Part shown: piece by piece, positions 34,810 to 46,529 of the stretch | Layout of the letters: the number at the start of each line of letters is the position of its first letter | Position numbering within the stretch: position 1 is the first letter of the stretch | Source: Edaphochlamys debaryana | Lineage: Eukaryota > Chlorophyta > Chlorophyceae > Chlamydomonadales | Assembly (NCBI GenBank): GCA_016858145.1 | Contig: JAEHOE010000113.1 | Span: 1 to 64,000, forward strand | Reading direction: 5' to 3' | Length of the DNA stretch: 64,000 bases | Translations under genes and position numbers: made by a program | The notes under the pieces: generated by a model | What the model saw: the letters and a program-made list of their open reading frames with translations, nothing else | Told to the model about the DNA's origin: nothing | Databases searched by the model: none

Positions 34810-37800
34810 TCATGTCCCGGCTTCCACCCCCGCCACCGCCCCCGCCACCGCCCGCCCCCGCCGTGACTCTGGCAGCGGCTGCAGGCGCTCCCTCCGCGGC
34901 CCCGGCCCCCCCTGCGCCCGGCAGCACCACGTGGCGGCCAGGCCCTGCACGCCCGCGTCAAAGGCCGCCCACAGCGCCCCGTCCTCGAAGCCCCGAGCGA
35001 ACACACCCGGGGGCCGGGGCACGTGCAGCACGCGGGCGGCGGCGTGCGGGCCCCGGGGCCCCAGCAGCGCCTGCGCTGTGCGGTCGGACAGGGGCGCGTC
35101 CAGGGGCAGCAGCTGGTCGGGCGGGGGGGCGGGAAAGGGGGAGGCGGAGGGGGAGGCGGCGGAGGGGGAAAGGGAAGTGGCTGCTGCGCCGCCCGCTGCG
35201 CCTCTGAGCGTCAGCACCAGGCGGCTGGCGGCCTGCGTTGACGCACGGGGGAGGGCGGGGGCGGGACAGGGATGTGGCGGTGGGGGCGGTGCGGGGTGCT
35301 GCCCCCCATGCAGGCCTCCACGCCCCTGCAGCGCCCCGGCCCTTGTGCCCCCCCCCTCCGTGAGCTGCCTCTCCTGCTTCCACCCACCCACCCGCCCCCA
35401 CCTTGAGCCCCGGGTCCGTGCGGGGGTTGTCCATGAAGCCCGCCTCCCGCACCTCGGCCACCCGCCACCCCCCGCCCCCTCCCCCGCCCCCCAGCAGGGG
35501 GTCGTGCAGGCGCAGGTGGCCCTCCGCCAGGCGCTTGGCACGGAGGAGCTGGGGAGGGGGTGAGGAAGGGAGGGGGAAGGGGGTGAGGAAGGGAGGGGGA
35601 AGGGGGTGAGGAAGGGAGGGGGAAGGGGGTGAGGAAGGGGGGGAGAATGGGGGGGGGCAGGCGGAAGTCGCGACGGCCCAGATACATACCGGGAGTACGC
35701 GGCTTAGCCCCCCTTTGCCCAGCGCGCATGCGGCATTGCCGCCTCCTTAGGCCCCAGTCCCCAAAGGGTTCCCCCCCTCCTCACGTGGCTGAGGGTGCAG
35801 TTGAAGGGGAACTGCGTGTCCCGCTCATCGCCGATGCGGCAGGCGGTGGTGCGGTACCTGGGGGGGGGGGGCGAGGGGAAGAGGGGAGGGAGGGCAGCGG
35901 CATACAGCGCTGCACACCCCTCCAGCTCCTGCGCGCTGCGACCCCTCCCTACCTCCCGCCTCCCCCCCCCCCCCCCCCGCCTACCCACCAGCCTCTGGCA
36001 CAGTAACACTGGAACTGGGGGAGGGGCCAGGTGGTGGGGGGACGGGGAGAAGGTGTCAATAGTGAGGAGGCCACGCAGGCTGCAGAGATCGCGCCGTCAC
36101 TCATCCCCCGAGCCAGGTCCTTTCCTTTCCGGCTTGTTCAATCCGCTCCTCCCCCTGCAACCCCCCACCCCACCCCACCCTGGGCAGCACCAGCGTCCTG
36201 TTGGTTGCCAGCGCCAGCCCCAGCGCCCAGTAGGTCTGCTGCAGCTGCGCGTTGAGCTGCCCCAGGGCGAAGGTCACCATGTCGTCGGTGCGGGAGGCGG
36301 GCCAGGAGTTGTAGCCGGGGGGGAGCTGGGGGGGTGGGGCGGGGTGGAGAAGGGAAGGGGTGCAGAGGTGGAGGGAAGGGGGGCGGACGCCCAGTGGTGC
36401 CCTAAGGACAGAAACGTGTGCCTGCGCAGATTGCAACCCCCGCCGCTGCAAACCTGCTTTCGGGGACCACCGCCCTACTCCCTCCCTCCCCTGCCCCCCC
36501 TGCCTCCCCCCCCGCCCCCACCGGGTCGTGCTCCAGCTCGAACGTGAGCACCCGCTCCGGTGCGTACCAGGCGGGGGGGTCCCAGGCGGCCCCCGCCTCC
36601 CGCATGGCGGCCCGCTTGGACTCCACCGAGCGGCCGCCCCACACCCAGTGCACCTGGGGGGGGGGGGGGGCGGGTTCCGTGCACGGGGCGTACAGGCGAG
36701 GACCGCAAGCTGGTGATGTGATGGAGTGGCAACATGCTGCCAGTGGGTATACACATGGCACATAGGAATCCCGTACTCAAGCAAGTACCGTAGTCAAGCC
36801 CGAGTACCGTAGTCAAGCCCCAGTACCGTAGTCAAGCCCGAGTACCGTAGTCAAGCCCGATAGTCAAGCCCGAGTACCGTATCCCCCTAGCGACCTGATA
36901 CGTAGCCCACCCTACCCGATATGTATCTCCCCAGCGACCACACATATCCCCCAGCGACCAGTTACGTATCCCCCCTCGGACCTGCTGATCCCCCGCCGAC
37001 CCAGCCGTGAGGCCTGCTGCCCCGGCCTGCCAAACTGCCCCGCTTTTCCTGTGCGTTACACCCTTGCACAGTGCTGCCACCAGGGCGCCCTCTCCACAAG
37101 TGGCTTTCCACCCGGCAGGTTGGCGCCTGCGTTACTGCGTAGCCTCACCTCACCTCCACCCTTCAGACTACGTATCTCCTAAAGTGGCGTCAAATGTATC
37201 CCCCCACGACCTGATACGTATCCCCCTAGCTAGCAACCTGATACGTACCCCCCTAGCGACCTGATACGTACCCCTAGCGACCTGATACGTACCCCTAGCG
37301 ACCTCATACGTACCCCCCTAGCGACCTGATACGTACCCCTAGCGACCTGATACGTACCCCCCCTAGCGACCTGATACGTACCCCCCCTAGCAACCTGATA
37401 CGTACCCCTAGCGACCTGATTCGTACCCCCCCTAGCGACCTGATACGTACCCCCCCTAGCGACCTGATATGTACCCCTAGCGACCTGATACGTCTTGGGG
37501 GGATACGCTAGGGGGATACGTACCAGGTCGCTGGGGGAGTACGTAACAGGTCGCTAGGGGGTTACCTCTCCCCGATCTCTCCCCGATCTCTCCCCGATGT
37601 CTCGCCGATCTTTCCCCGATCTCTCCCCGATCTCTCCCCGATCTCTCCCCGATCTCTCCCCGATCTCTCCCTCATCTCTCCCCGTACCTCTCCCCTGTCT
37701 CTCCCCTCTTCTTCCCTATCTCTCCCCATTTCTCTCCCCTACCTCTCCCCCATCTTTCCCCTATCTCTCCCTACCTCAGCCTATCTCTCCCCTACCTACT

Positions 37801-40473
37801 TATCAGATCGCTAGGTAGGGGGGTACGACAACACCGCTGCCTTTGTGGGCAGGACCCGGGTGGCTGGTCCCCCTTGCCCTGACCCTCAAGGAACAGGGTG
37901 TGGCTGTGATCCCGCCCGGCCTCACCTCGTACAGCGGGTGCTGCCGCACCTGCAGGGGGTGGGCGGGGCGCCATGGTGGCGGGTGGAGCGGGCGGCAGAA
38001 GGCAATGCGTCATGCAGGCGGGGGGAGCAGGGCGGATGCGCCAGGTCCAGGGCCGCACAGCACCAGCACCCCACACCCTGCTGCTACCCCACAACCGACC
38101 TTTAAGCCCTACAGCCATTCCCCCCTCGCTGGCCTTACTCCCTCGTCCACCCCGAGCGCCCCCCTCACCCCTCACCCGTCACCCCACCCCACCCACCCCG
38201 CACCCCCGCCGCCCCACCGTGTGCAGCCGCGTGGCCCCGAATGCGTAGGTGTGGGAGAAGGACGACACCGCCAGCACCCCCACCAGGGCGCCCCCCGCGT
38301 CCCCGCCCGGCACCCCGGGGGCACCCGGGGCCGCCCACAGCCCCACCTCGCCCCCCCCTGCGCCCCAGGGGGTGGACCCCAGGCGGCCCAGGCGGGCGCG
38401 GGGCACGGACAGGCGCCGGGGGGGCGGGGGGTCCACATAGCCTGGGGGGGCCGGGGGGCAGGGCGGGGGGGCAGAGCGGGTGAGAGGGGCGACTTGCTGG
38501 CGCGGGACCCCGGGACGGGTTCAGTGCACCCCGCGGGCGCTGGGGCAGCCGCAGTGTGGCACGGCGGCAAGCCCCCTCACCCCCCAACCCCCGCCCCCCG
38601 GTCCCCGGTCCCCACTCCCCCAGCATCCCGGTCCCCACCCCTTGGCTTGAGTCCGTGCCCCACCGCCGCCGCCCCCCTGACCAGCAGGTTGAGCGCCTGC
38701 TGGTCGTGGCCGGGGAAGGAGGCTGGGGGGGGGAGGGGGAGGGAGGGAGGGGGGCAAAGGGGGGCAAGGGGGTGATGGGGGAGGGCGGGTCAGTGCAATG
38801 CATGCGGCGCAGTGCGCTCTCTCCACGGCCCCTGCCCCTGCCCCTCCCAGCCCCACCCTCCCCCCGCACCCTCTCGCACTGCCAGCCATGCGCGCATGAG
38901 TGCGGCGCCCTGCGCACTGCCCGCCACCCAGTACACGCCTGGGGGGGGGGGAGGGGCGGAGGCGGCGGGGGGGGGGGAGGAGGGTGGCCAGGTGGCGGGG
39001 CGTGGCAGGGGCGACACGACAGACCCTGCGGCCCAGCCCCTGCTCGCCGGCCGCACGGACCTGCCCCGACAGCCCTGCCCCCCGCGACGGCACTGGCAGG
39101 CCCGCCCTAGCGCACCTCGCCAATGTTCTTCACCACCCTCTCTGTCCCTCACCCATCCAAATCCAAATCCTGCAACCAATCATTATCTTGCACTCTGCCT
39201 CTGCCTCTGTGGACCCCCTGCCCCCTCGTTCTCCTCCCCTCAGCCCCCCCCCCCAGTCCCCCACCCACCCGTGTTGAGGTTGTAGTAGGGGCTGCCCCCC
39301 AGCTCCAGCCCCAGCGCCCCCGCGGGCCCCGCGGGGTTGGGCGACACCAGGCCGTCGTGCGAGAAGGCCGCAGCCGGGAACACCAGCCCCCCCTCCCCGC
39401 CCTCCCCCTGCCCCTGCCCCCCCTGCCCCTCCCCCGCTGGCGGCGTGATCCAGTCCAGCAGCGGCGCGGGGTCACGGAGCCAGGAGGCGTCCACGTCGCT
39501 GTGCAGCACGCAGTAGCCCCCCGCCACCAGGCCGTGGACCGCACGGACCTGCAGGGGGGGGGGGGGGAGGGGAGAGCAGGGCGCATGCCAAGCTTGACGG
39601 GGTTGAGGGGCTGCCGTGGGGGGCCGCCGGACGGCGCCCGTGTGGCCCTCGTGAAGATCGCGGGCCGTGCCCCGGGCAGTGCCAGTGATCCCAGCTGACG
39701 ACCGGGTCGTGTGTAGCCCCTTGCACCCAGCCCTCACACACCCCTGCCCCCCCTGCCTTGGCCCAGGTGGCGTCGTTCCATGCCTCCGACTGCCACACGT
39801 AGGCCCCCGAGGCCCCCGCCCCTGGCCCCGAGGCGGGCCCCAGCGAGGCGGCCGCAGCGGGGGCGTCCAGGGTGAGGTTGCCGCCTGGGGGGGTAGGAGG
39901 AGGGGGTGTGGTGGGATGGGCACAGCGCGGTAGGCCCTCGCCAGCATGCCGGGGCAGAGTGAGGACCTGGTGCCTCGTGCTTGCTCCCTCCCTGCACGCC
40001 CCCTGCCCCAACCCCCCTTGCCCCTACCCCGCCCTCTCCCCCCCCAACCCCCCTCTACCCCCGCCCCTCCCCCCCCCACCCGGTGCGTAGACGCAGCGCC
40101 CCCCGTAGCCCTCGGCCGCAGCGGCCGCCGCCGCCCCGGGGTCGGTCGCCACCAGCAGCGAGTAGCCGATGCCCGCGGCCCGCGCGTTCTCCAGCCACGA
40201 CCTACCGAACATGGACCACAGCTTGCCGTCCGTGGCAGTGACCAGCACCGTGCGGCAGCCCGCGAAAGAGCGAGCGAGGGCGTCCAGGCGCGCCCGAGAT
40301 GGCGGGCCGCAAGGCTGAATTACGTCCCCCGCCTGTGCTGACAATCCGCTAAAGGTGATAACAAAGAATAGCGCTAGCAAGCACAATCTCGACTTGATCC
40401 GATGTTGCAAAGTCCTGCAGCCGAGCGTATCGGGCACGGGGCGCAATTCCGCGCGGGTCGACATCCCGTCCAT
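34810..40473 (-). CDS. GT77-type (XEG113/RRA class) glycosyltransferase
   Basis: Thirteen exons (40080-40473, 39757-39884, 39269-39548, 38870-38938, 38639-38722, 38218-38441, 37926-37949, 36522-36653, 36179-36325, 35989-36014, 35785-35857, 35402-35548, 34810-35232) give 716 aa. A hydrophobic stretch after RIKSR (LCLLALFFVITFSGLSAQAG) is a signal peptide or type II anchor, so action in the ER/Golgi lumen is expected. The catalytic part has YSLLVATD, EAWNDATWAKVRAVHGL and the metal-binding DxD in HSDVDASWLRDP, then GHDQQALNLL. The C-terminal half (HPLYEVHWVWGGRSVESKR, LPPGYNSWPASRTDDM, FQCYCARGW, FPFNCTLSH) resembles XEG113-like arabinosyltransferases that decorate Hyp-rich wall glycoproteins, which fits an alga with a Hyp-rich wall. 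The substrate is inferred. Intron 2 has a GC donor, and intron 7 holds long tandem repeats. Confidence 0.75.
35553..35650. repeat. Purine-rich 22-bp tandem repeat in GT77 intron 11
   Basis: About four copies of GGGGGTGAGGAAGGGAGGGG with small length changes. On the sense (minus) strand it is a pyrimidine-rich tract ahead of the acceptor of exon 12. Confidence 0.85.
36776..37562. repeat. Mixed minisatellite in GT77 intron 7, partly inverted
   Basis: The first part (about 36776-36880) has several copies of a 19-bp unit AGTACCGTAGTCAAGCCCG. From about 36890 to 37490 some twenty copies of a CCCCTAGCGACCTGATACGT unit (19 to 25 bp) follow. At 37493-37562 the same unit appears in the opposite orientation (TACGTACCAGGTCGCTGGGG), so the array end can fold back on itself. 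It lies in the largest intron of the gene (36654-37925). Confidence 0.9.
37563..37800. repeat. CTCTCCCCGAT 11-bp repeat in GT77 intron 7
   Basis: About ten near-perfect copies of CTCTCCCCGAT (37563-37675) decay into a CTCTCCCC-rich tract up to about 37800, where one GATCGCTAGGTAGGGGGG copy of the neighbouring minisatellite motif reappears. Confidence 0.9.
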
Positions 40474-41212
40474 CCTCTGTCGGAGTGTCAGCTGCGGCTA
40501 CATCGTGCGGTCGGCAAGCGCGAGAATGTGTGAGGGTGTGAAGTGCGCAGCGCCGAAGGGGTATGGGGATGGTATGGGGCATGGCGGAGGGACAGACACG
40601 CTTTGCACGGGCACGCCGAGTGGCACGTCCGTACTCGGCACCGTTCGAGGGAGTCCCAAGTACTCCCTGCCTCCTGCTCCTCACGCGCCCCGCCCCGCCG
40701 GGCCTGAGCCGGTCTGCCCACCCTCGCTCACAAGATGCCTGGCCGACGCGTCTTCCATCCAAATACCCTGGAGCCAGTGGCATCCCTGCACCTGCCTGCT
40801 CCCCGCACCTCCTGCGGAGGCGGGCCTCCACAGCTCTCACCGCACGCCCGACCGCCGCCTCCGCCACCGCATGACCCTCCGCAGCGCCCCCCTTGCACAG
40901 CCGACCGCGGTGCTGCACAGAGCCGGTGCCCAGCAGCAGCCCCCACCACATGGTCCGCGCGCACCGCTCCGTGGGGCTCCTCGGGGGCTACGCCCACCGG
41001 GAGCTGCACGCCCCCCCGCCTCCGCCCCCGCTGCGCTGCAGCCGCAAGCGCCCTGCACCCCCCACCTCTTTCACGTGCCCCCGCCCCTGGCAGCCCCCAA
41101 GGCCACCTCCCCGCACGACCCATGCATAGCCCCCGCCGCCTTGGGGGCGCCCCTCCCCCTGCTGCCCCCAGCGTGAGTCGGGTATCGGCACAAGCTCCCC
41201 CCCCTCCCCCCC
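40474..41212. other. Intergenic region, promoter of GT77 gene and 3' flank of NLE1
   Basis: Open frames on the plus strand are Pro/Ala/Arg-rich and show no domain. I consider this 739-bp stretch noncoding. Confidence 0.4.
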
Positions 41213-44200
41213 TCAGTGCCTCCAGAGCTTGAGCACGCGGTCCTTCCCCCCCGAGGCCACGCTCCCCCCGTCCGGGCTCCAGTCCACCGTGAAGACCTCG
41301 TCCGCGTGCCCCGGCAGGTCCACCTTGAGCTTGCGGGTGCGGGCGTCCCACACCTGGGGGGGGGGGGAGGGAGGGGGAGGGGGAGGGAGAGGTTGGGGGC
41401 CCGGGTTTGGGGGGTTGGGGGGCAGCATGGAATCGGGCTTGTGCAGGCGGCAGAGGCAGGCGGGGGCGTGCATGCCCACCGCTGCCTATGCCGGGAGGTT
41501 CGTAGCCCGTAGGCAGCAGGCCTCCCTTTGGCCCCCCCCTGCCCCCCCCCCCCCACACCTTGAGTGTGCTGTCCTTGCTGCCGCTGACCAGCATCCGGGA
41601 GTCGGAGGACCAGGCCACCTGGGGGGGGGGGGCAAGGGGTGTGGTTGGAGAGGAGGGGGTTTGCAGAGGAGGGGCAGGCGGGGTGAGCGGGATATGAGTG
41701 CAGCCAAGCACGCATTGTGGGTAGGCAGGTCACTCCTGCCTCCCGCCCCCTCTCCCCTCCCGCCCCTCCCCCGAGCACCCCCCCACCCCACCCCAAACCC
41801 CCCTACCTGGTACACCGGCCCCACGTGCCCCCTCAGCGAGGCCAGGAAGGTGCCCTTGGCTCCGTCCCACAGCTTGACGGCCTTGTCGAAGGAGGCGGAG
41901 GCGATGAGGCGGCCGTCGGGGGAGAACACCACCTGGGGCGGAGGGGAGGGGAGGAGGGGGCGATGGCATGGGTGCGCTGTGGACACCATACCGTACATGC
42001 GCTTTGCCGGGGCAGTGCACGCCAAGCCATATGCATGGGGCCCATGCACCCGGTGACACCCCCCCCCTCCCCCCCCCCACCTGGTTGATGAGCTGCACGT
42101 GCCCCGTCATGCGCGCCAGGGGGGTCTTGGCCACGGAGGGCTCGTACAGGCACAGAGTGAAGTCGTCGGAGCCCGACACCAGGCGCTCGGGCCTTGGGGG
42201 GGGGGGGGGAGGGGGAGGGGGGTTTGATAGTGGGGCGGAAGGCGTGGAGCGCGTCGTGGGGTCCGCCCGCGGGCCGGTGCAGGCCCTCCCTTGAGGCACA
42301 GCCGCCCGCACTGCTCCATCCTCCCCACCTGCCCTCCGCCTCCCCCCTTCCCCCCTCCGGCCCCCCCAGCCGTGCCACTCACTTGCCGGACGTCGCCTGG
42401 GCGTACCGCTCCGCCGCCTTGGCCTTGGCCGCCTGGGGGGGGGGGCGTGAGAGGGGGGAATGGAGTGGGGGCAGGGGAGGCCGGGTGAGCCGGGAGAGGG
42501 CCACCTCCTCATCCTACGACCATACACGCACACAAGCATGCGTTCCGATACACTTTCCTTTGCGCACCCGCCGGCACCCCCTCCCCCTCCCCCCCCCCCC
42601 CCCCGCACCTCCACGTCCGCGGGCGCCTTCCCGGTGTGGTCGAATGCCCCCGTGCGCAGGGCGTACTCGGAGGACAGCGCCAGCGTGTTGACCCAGTGAC
42701 CGTGGCCCTTGAACACACGGACCTGGGGGGGGGGGCAGGGGGGAGGTGGAGGGTAGCAGTTGGGTGTGTGAAGGTTGCATGCGGGGCCCGCACCCCTCGC
42801 GGGCATAAGCTGCTCCGGGCCTGCTCCTGGGGCCCTCTGGCGCCAACAGCCCTCCCCGCCAACCCCCACCCCCCACCCCACCCCACCCCGCCCCGCCCCC
42901 ACCAGCTTGCCGTCCCTGTCGTCCCATGCGCTGATGGTGCAGTCCCGCGAGGCGCTGTAGATGAGCCCCTCGCCGCCCCACTTGACGGCGGTGATGAGCT
43001 GCGAGTGGTTGGACATGGACAGCACGCAGCGCCGGGTGGCGGCGTCCCACACCTGGGGGGGGGGAGGAAGGGGGATGAGGTCAGCGGTGGGGGCAAGCCC
43101 CGCCTCGCTCACAGACATCTGCACCCGTCCGCCCGGTTGGCACCCGAGCGCGCCACAGTCTAACCCCCCCCCTCTTGCCACTTCACCACCCTCCGTCCCC
43201 CTCCCCCCCCCCACCTTGACCAGGTTGTCCTTGCTGCCGCTCACGAAGCGGGCAGAGGGGAGCGCCTTGTGGGCGGGCTCCCAGGCCTAGGGGGGGGGGG
43301 GAGGTAGCGGGGGCCGGGGGTCAGCTCCAGGAAGGGCTGGTCGGTGCAGCACTCTGCAAAGACAATCGCAAGGCTCTTGCAGACCCCCATCCCCTCCCCT
43401 CCCCCCCCTGCCCCCCCTCACCAGGGAGGTGATCCACTTGCCGTGCCCGCTGCAGGTCCCCGCCAGCTTCCCCCCCTGCGGGTCCCACAGGTGGATCTGG
43501 CCGTTCATGTCGCCCGAGGCAACCCACCTGCGGGAGGGGGGAGGAGGGAGGGCCTGGTTCACACAGCCGCTCGGGCCAGGCACGGAGCCCCCGCCCTCGT
43601 CAGTGGCACCCTCGGCCCTGGCTCGCAGTAGGAGGCTTCTACCGCTCGCTCCAGCCCCCCCCTGCCCCTCCAGCCCCTCCAGCCCCCCCTCCTGCCCCAC
43701 TTTGCGTCGGGCGACCACGCCACCACCAGCACCCAGTTCTTGTGGGCCTGGGGGGGGGGGGGGGGAAGAGGGAGGTGGGGTGTTGCAGGCAGGGGGCGGT
43801 GGACGAGCCCCCTCGCCTCACACGCATGGACGCCCCCCGCGGCAGCCCCCCTGCGCCCAGAGCCGCCCGCCTCCCCACCCGCGACCCAGCCACGGGTCCG
43901 TCCGGGGCAGCGCATCGGTCCCCCAGCGTGCGACCAGGCTCGGTCCATGGCCCGGGGCCCCCTACTCCGTGCCCTGTGCGCCCCTGCCCCCTCCCACCTT
44001 GCACTCGTGTTTGGGCGTCTGCGCGATAGGAGTGGGCGGGGGTGGGCGGGGTGCGGTCAGTGACTCGGGGCCCAGCCCGGCACCGGGTCGGGAGCTGCCA
44101 GCCCCGGCGCCCTCTCAGAGGCAAGCCCCTGCCACTCACGGGGAAGAGCCGCCCCCCTTCTCCCCCCTCCCGCCCTTCACTCGTCCTTTTGCCTCGATCC

Positions 44201-45857
44201 TTCCGCCCTCCGCTCTCCGAGACCTCCGCCCCTTTTCTTCCCCCCCCCCCCCGCCCCCCCCCCACCTGCGTGTTGAGGTCCCAGAACCGCACGGTGGTGT
44301 CCCCACTGCCCGAGGCCAGCATGGTGCCGCAGGGGGAGAAGTTGACCGACAGCACAGCCTCGGAGTGGCCTGGCGGGGGGGAGGGGCAGAGCGGGGGGGG
44401 GGGGAAGGGGTGTTTGAAGCTGAGAAGCGGGAGAGCGTCTTTACGGGGGGGGGAAGGGGGGGGGGGGGCTGAGGGGGCTGCAGCGTGAGGGGCACTGGGC
44501 AGCGGACCCTGGCTCCAGGGAAGGTCCTGCCGCACCGCCACCCCCCACCCCCCACCCCGGCTACCCTGCGTTGCCCGGGCGCCCCCACCCGGGACCTATC
44601 TGACCCCCCGAACCCGCGTGCCCCGCCCCTCACACCGCTCCCCCCCCCCTTCCCCTTCCCCTTCCCCTCCCCCACCTGGCATGGAGGACGTGCATCGCGC
44701 CACTGGCCGGATTCGGAACACGGCCTTGGGGGAGGGGAGGGGACAGGGGTGTCAGGAAGGCGCCACCCTCCCTCCTCCAACGCGCCCAGCAGTGCACGCC
44801 TCAGCCTGCAGTCCCGCGTGCGGCAGAAGCAGCCATCCCTTAGCCCTTCTCCCTTCCCTCCTTCTCTCTCCCCCTCACCCCCCCCCCCCACCTGCGGCTG
44901 GTACACCACCCTCAGCGCCCGCTCCACGCTCAGTCCCGCGGCCCTCAGGTGCGCCCCCAGCTCCCCAAGCAGCTCCTGGGGGGGCGTAGGGGGGTGCAGG
45001 GTTAGTGAGGGTGGAGCGGGGTGCGGAGGAACGGGCCGAGGCGGAGTTGCGGCTGGCGGGGGCGGGGCATTGGCTAGATGGAGGATGCACAGGAGCCCCA
45101 GGGCCGCAGCCCCCCCCCCTGCCCCTACCTCGGTAGCCAGGCACCCGTCCGACCTGGACGGAGCGGAGCCGCATCCCCTCCCCGACTCCCCGACTCCCCG
45201 TCGACCACTACCGCCCGCAGCCCCTCCCCACGGCGGCTCACGGTCCATGCCCCCCTCACGGCATCTCTTTCCCGCCCCCCCACACCCTCCACCCCCCCTG
45301 CCCCCCCCCCACACCTTGTCCTCAATATAGAACGAGTACGGCAGCTTCTCCTCGTTGTTGAGCAGCCCGTTGAGCAGCGTCTCCAGCTGCTCGGGGGTCA
45401 CGTTGTGGGGGATGTCCAGCTGGGGACCTGGGCGGGGGGGGGGCAGAATCGGAGGTGAAGGGGGTTCGGTGGGCGGTGGGCCGTGGGCCGTGGGCCGTGG
45501 GCCGTGGGCCGTGGGCGCAGGAGGCAGGGCCGGCCCCCGCATGCGGACCCCGCTGAGCACACCCCACTGCCACCCGCCATCCCCGGCTACGGAAACGCTC
45601 CAAACACCGGTATCCATATGCGCGACAGCATCCAATGCCATAAATGCCTCCTCTGGCAGCCAGCGGCAGGGCTGGGGAGTCGCGAGCGCGAATCGTCGCC
45701 GGCGCATGCGGGGCTGTGTGCGCAGCTCTGCCCCCGCCACACCTGTGTCATCTCCACTGAGGGACTGGAACTGGATGATGACGCTCACGTCCGCTGCGGG
45801 CTCATCCGTCGCGGCCGCCTGCTCGCGCCGGGCCACCTTGGCCGGCGGCTCTGTCAT
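41213..45857 (-). CDS. NLE1: Notchless/NLE1 (Rsa4) WD40 ribosome-assembly protein
   Basis: Sixteen exons give 487 aa: 45743-45857, 45315-45427, 44892-44975, 44676-44724, 44266-44369, 43998-44018, 43701-43747, 43422-43527, 43215-43286, 42903-43052, 42609-42722, 42383-42432, 42081-42192, 41807-41932, 41559-41618, 41213-41353. All phases agree, and known NLE1 proteins have about 485 aa. The N-terminal NLE domain has VIIQFQSLSGDDTG, VTPEQLETLLNGLL and KLPYSFYIEDKELL. WD repeats follow, e.g. GHSEAVLSVNFSP then TVRFWDLNTQ, GHGKWITSL, VWDAATRRCVLSMSNHSQLI, FKGHGHWVNTLALSSEYALR, LRGHVGPVYQVAWSSDSRML and a final DRVLKLWRH. The inserted helix AAKAKAAERYAQATSGKPERLVSGS is typical of NLE1. In yeast, Rsa4 is pulled off pre-60S particles by the AAA ATPase Rea1/Midasin via the NLE domain; a nucleolar 60S maturation role is inferred. 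It is divergent to the MFS gene. Confidence 0.95.
44407..44440 (-). repeat. Intronic repeat copy 3 (NLE1 intron 4, partial, sense)
   Basis: On the sense (minus) strand this reads GACGCTCTCCCGCTTCTCAG followed by CTTCAAACACCCC. It matches the last 35 or so bases of the CGI-58 intron 9 repeat with one or two differences and is likewise close to the acceptor. Confidence 0.7.
45474..45520. repeat. GGGCCGT heptamer microsatellite in NLE1 intron 1
   Basis: Six or so tandem copies of GGGCCGT lie in the intron between exons 1 and 2 of the NLE1 gene. Confidence 0.85.
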
Positions 45858-46529
45858 TGCAGCTGGCTTAAGGGGGTCTCTGTTTCTCTTGTTTCAGTGC
45901 GAAGCTGAAGTCGCTGGGGTGAGACGCTTTGTACACAGAAAGAGGGCGATGGTCGCGATAAGTGAGCTACTTTTACAGGCTGCTACTCAGCAAGCAATCT
46001 ATATGAGATACAGCGACAGGCAAGTAAGTTTGGCCCAGCGGCGAACAACTTCCGCAAGCACGGCACGCGTGCCCCAACCGACAGCCCCCGCCGCCCCCTC
46101 GTCCCCTGCTGTCTGCAGTGCTCTCCTGCCACTCCGCCCTATTCCTGTTCTGTCCACAGAGCCAAGCGACTGCAGCTGAGTAAGCGCGCTACGGCCTGCG
46201 CCAGGTGGCTTGAGGGGCTGCAGGGGTTGGGGCAATGCCTGAGCATGCTCGCGTATAATTGGCGAACCTGGATGAGGAAAGCCGTTCCCGTGAGCCTCTG
46301 AGGTCGTATCCGGGTCTGGCAGACTGAGGAAAGCTGGGGCGGGAGGGAAGGGAGCACGCCAGCACGGGGCTCGGGCCCGAGGGGGAATCGGTACGGGGGC
46401 ACGCAAATGCCCGTCCCTGTAGCCCCGAGCCGCTAGGCTACGCGTTTACTGCTCCAGCATTCATGCCATCGTGATCCGGTCCCACGTCGCGCCGTAGCGC
46501 AAGAGCCACTGGCTGGCGAGGACACAAAC
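45858..46529. promoter_or_regulatory. Divergent promoter region (NLE1 / MFS transporter)
   Basis: The NLE1 ATG (minus) and the MFS ATG (plus) are 672 bp apart and point away from each other, so both promoters lie here. I did not recognise a TATA box or other defined element. Confidence 0.4.

Noticed and set aside
34643..35563. Plus-strand 306-codon frame over the GT77 last exons
   Set aside because: It is low-complexity and antisense to exons whose phases and conserved motifs fit the GT77 protein.
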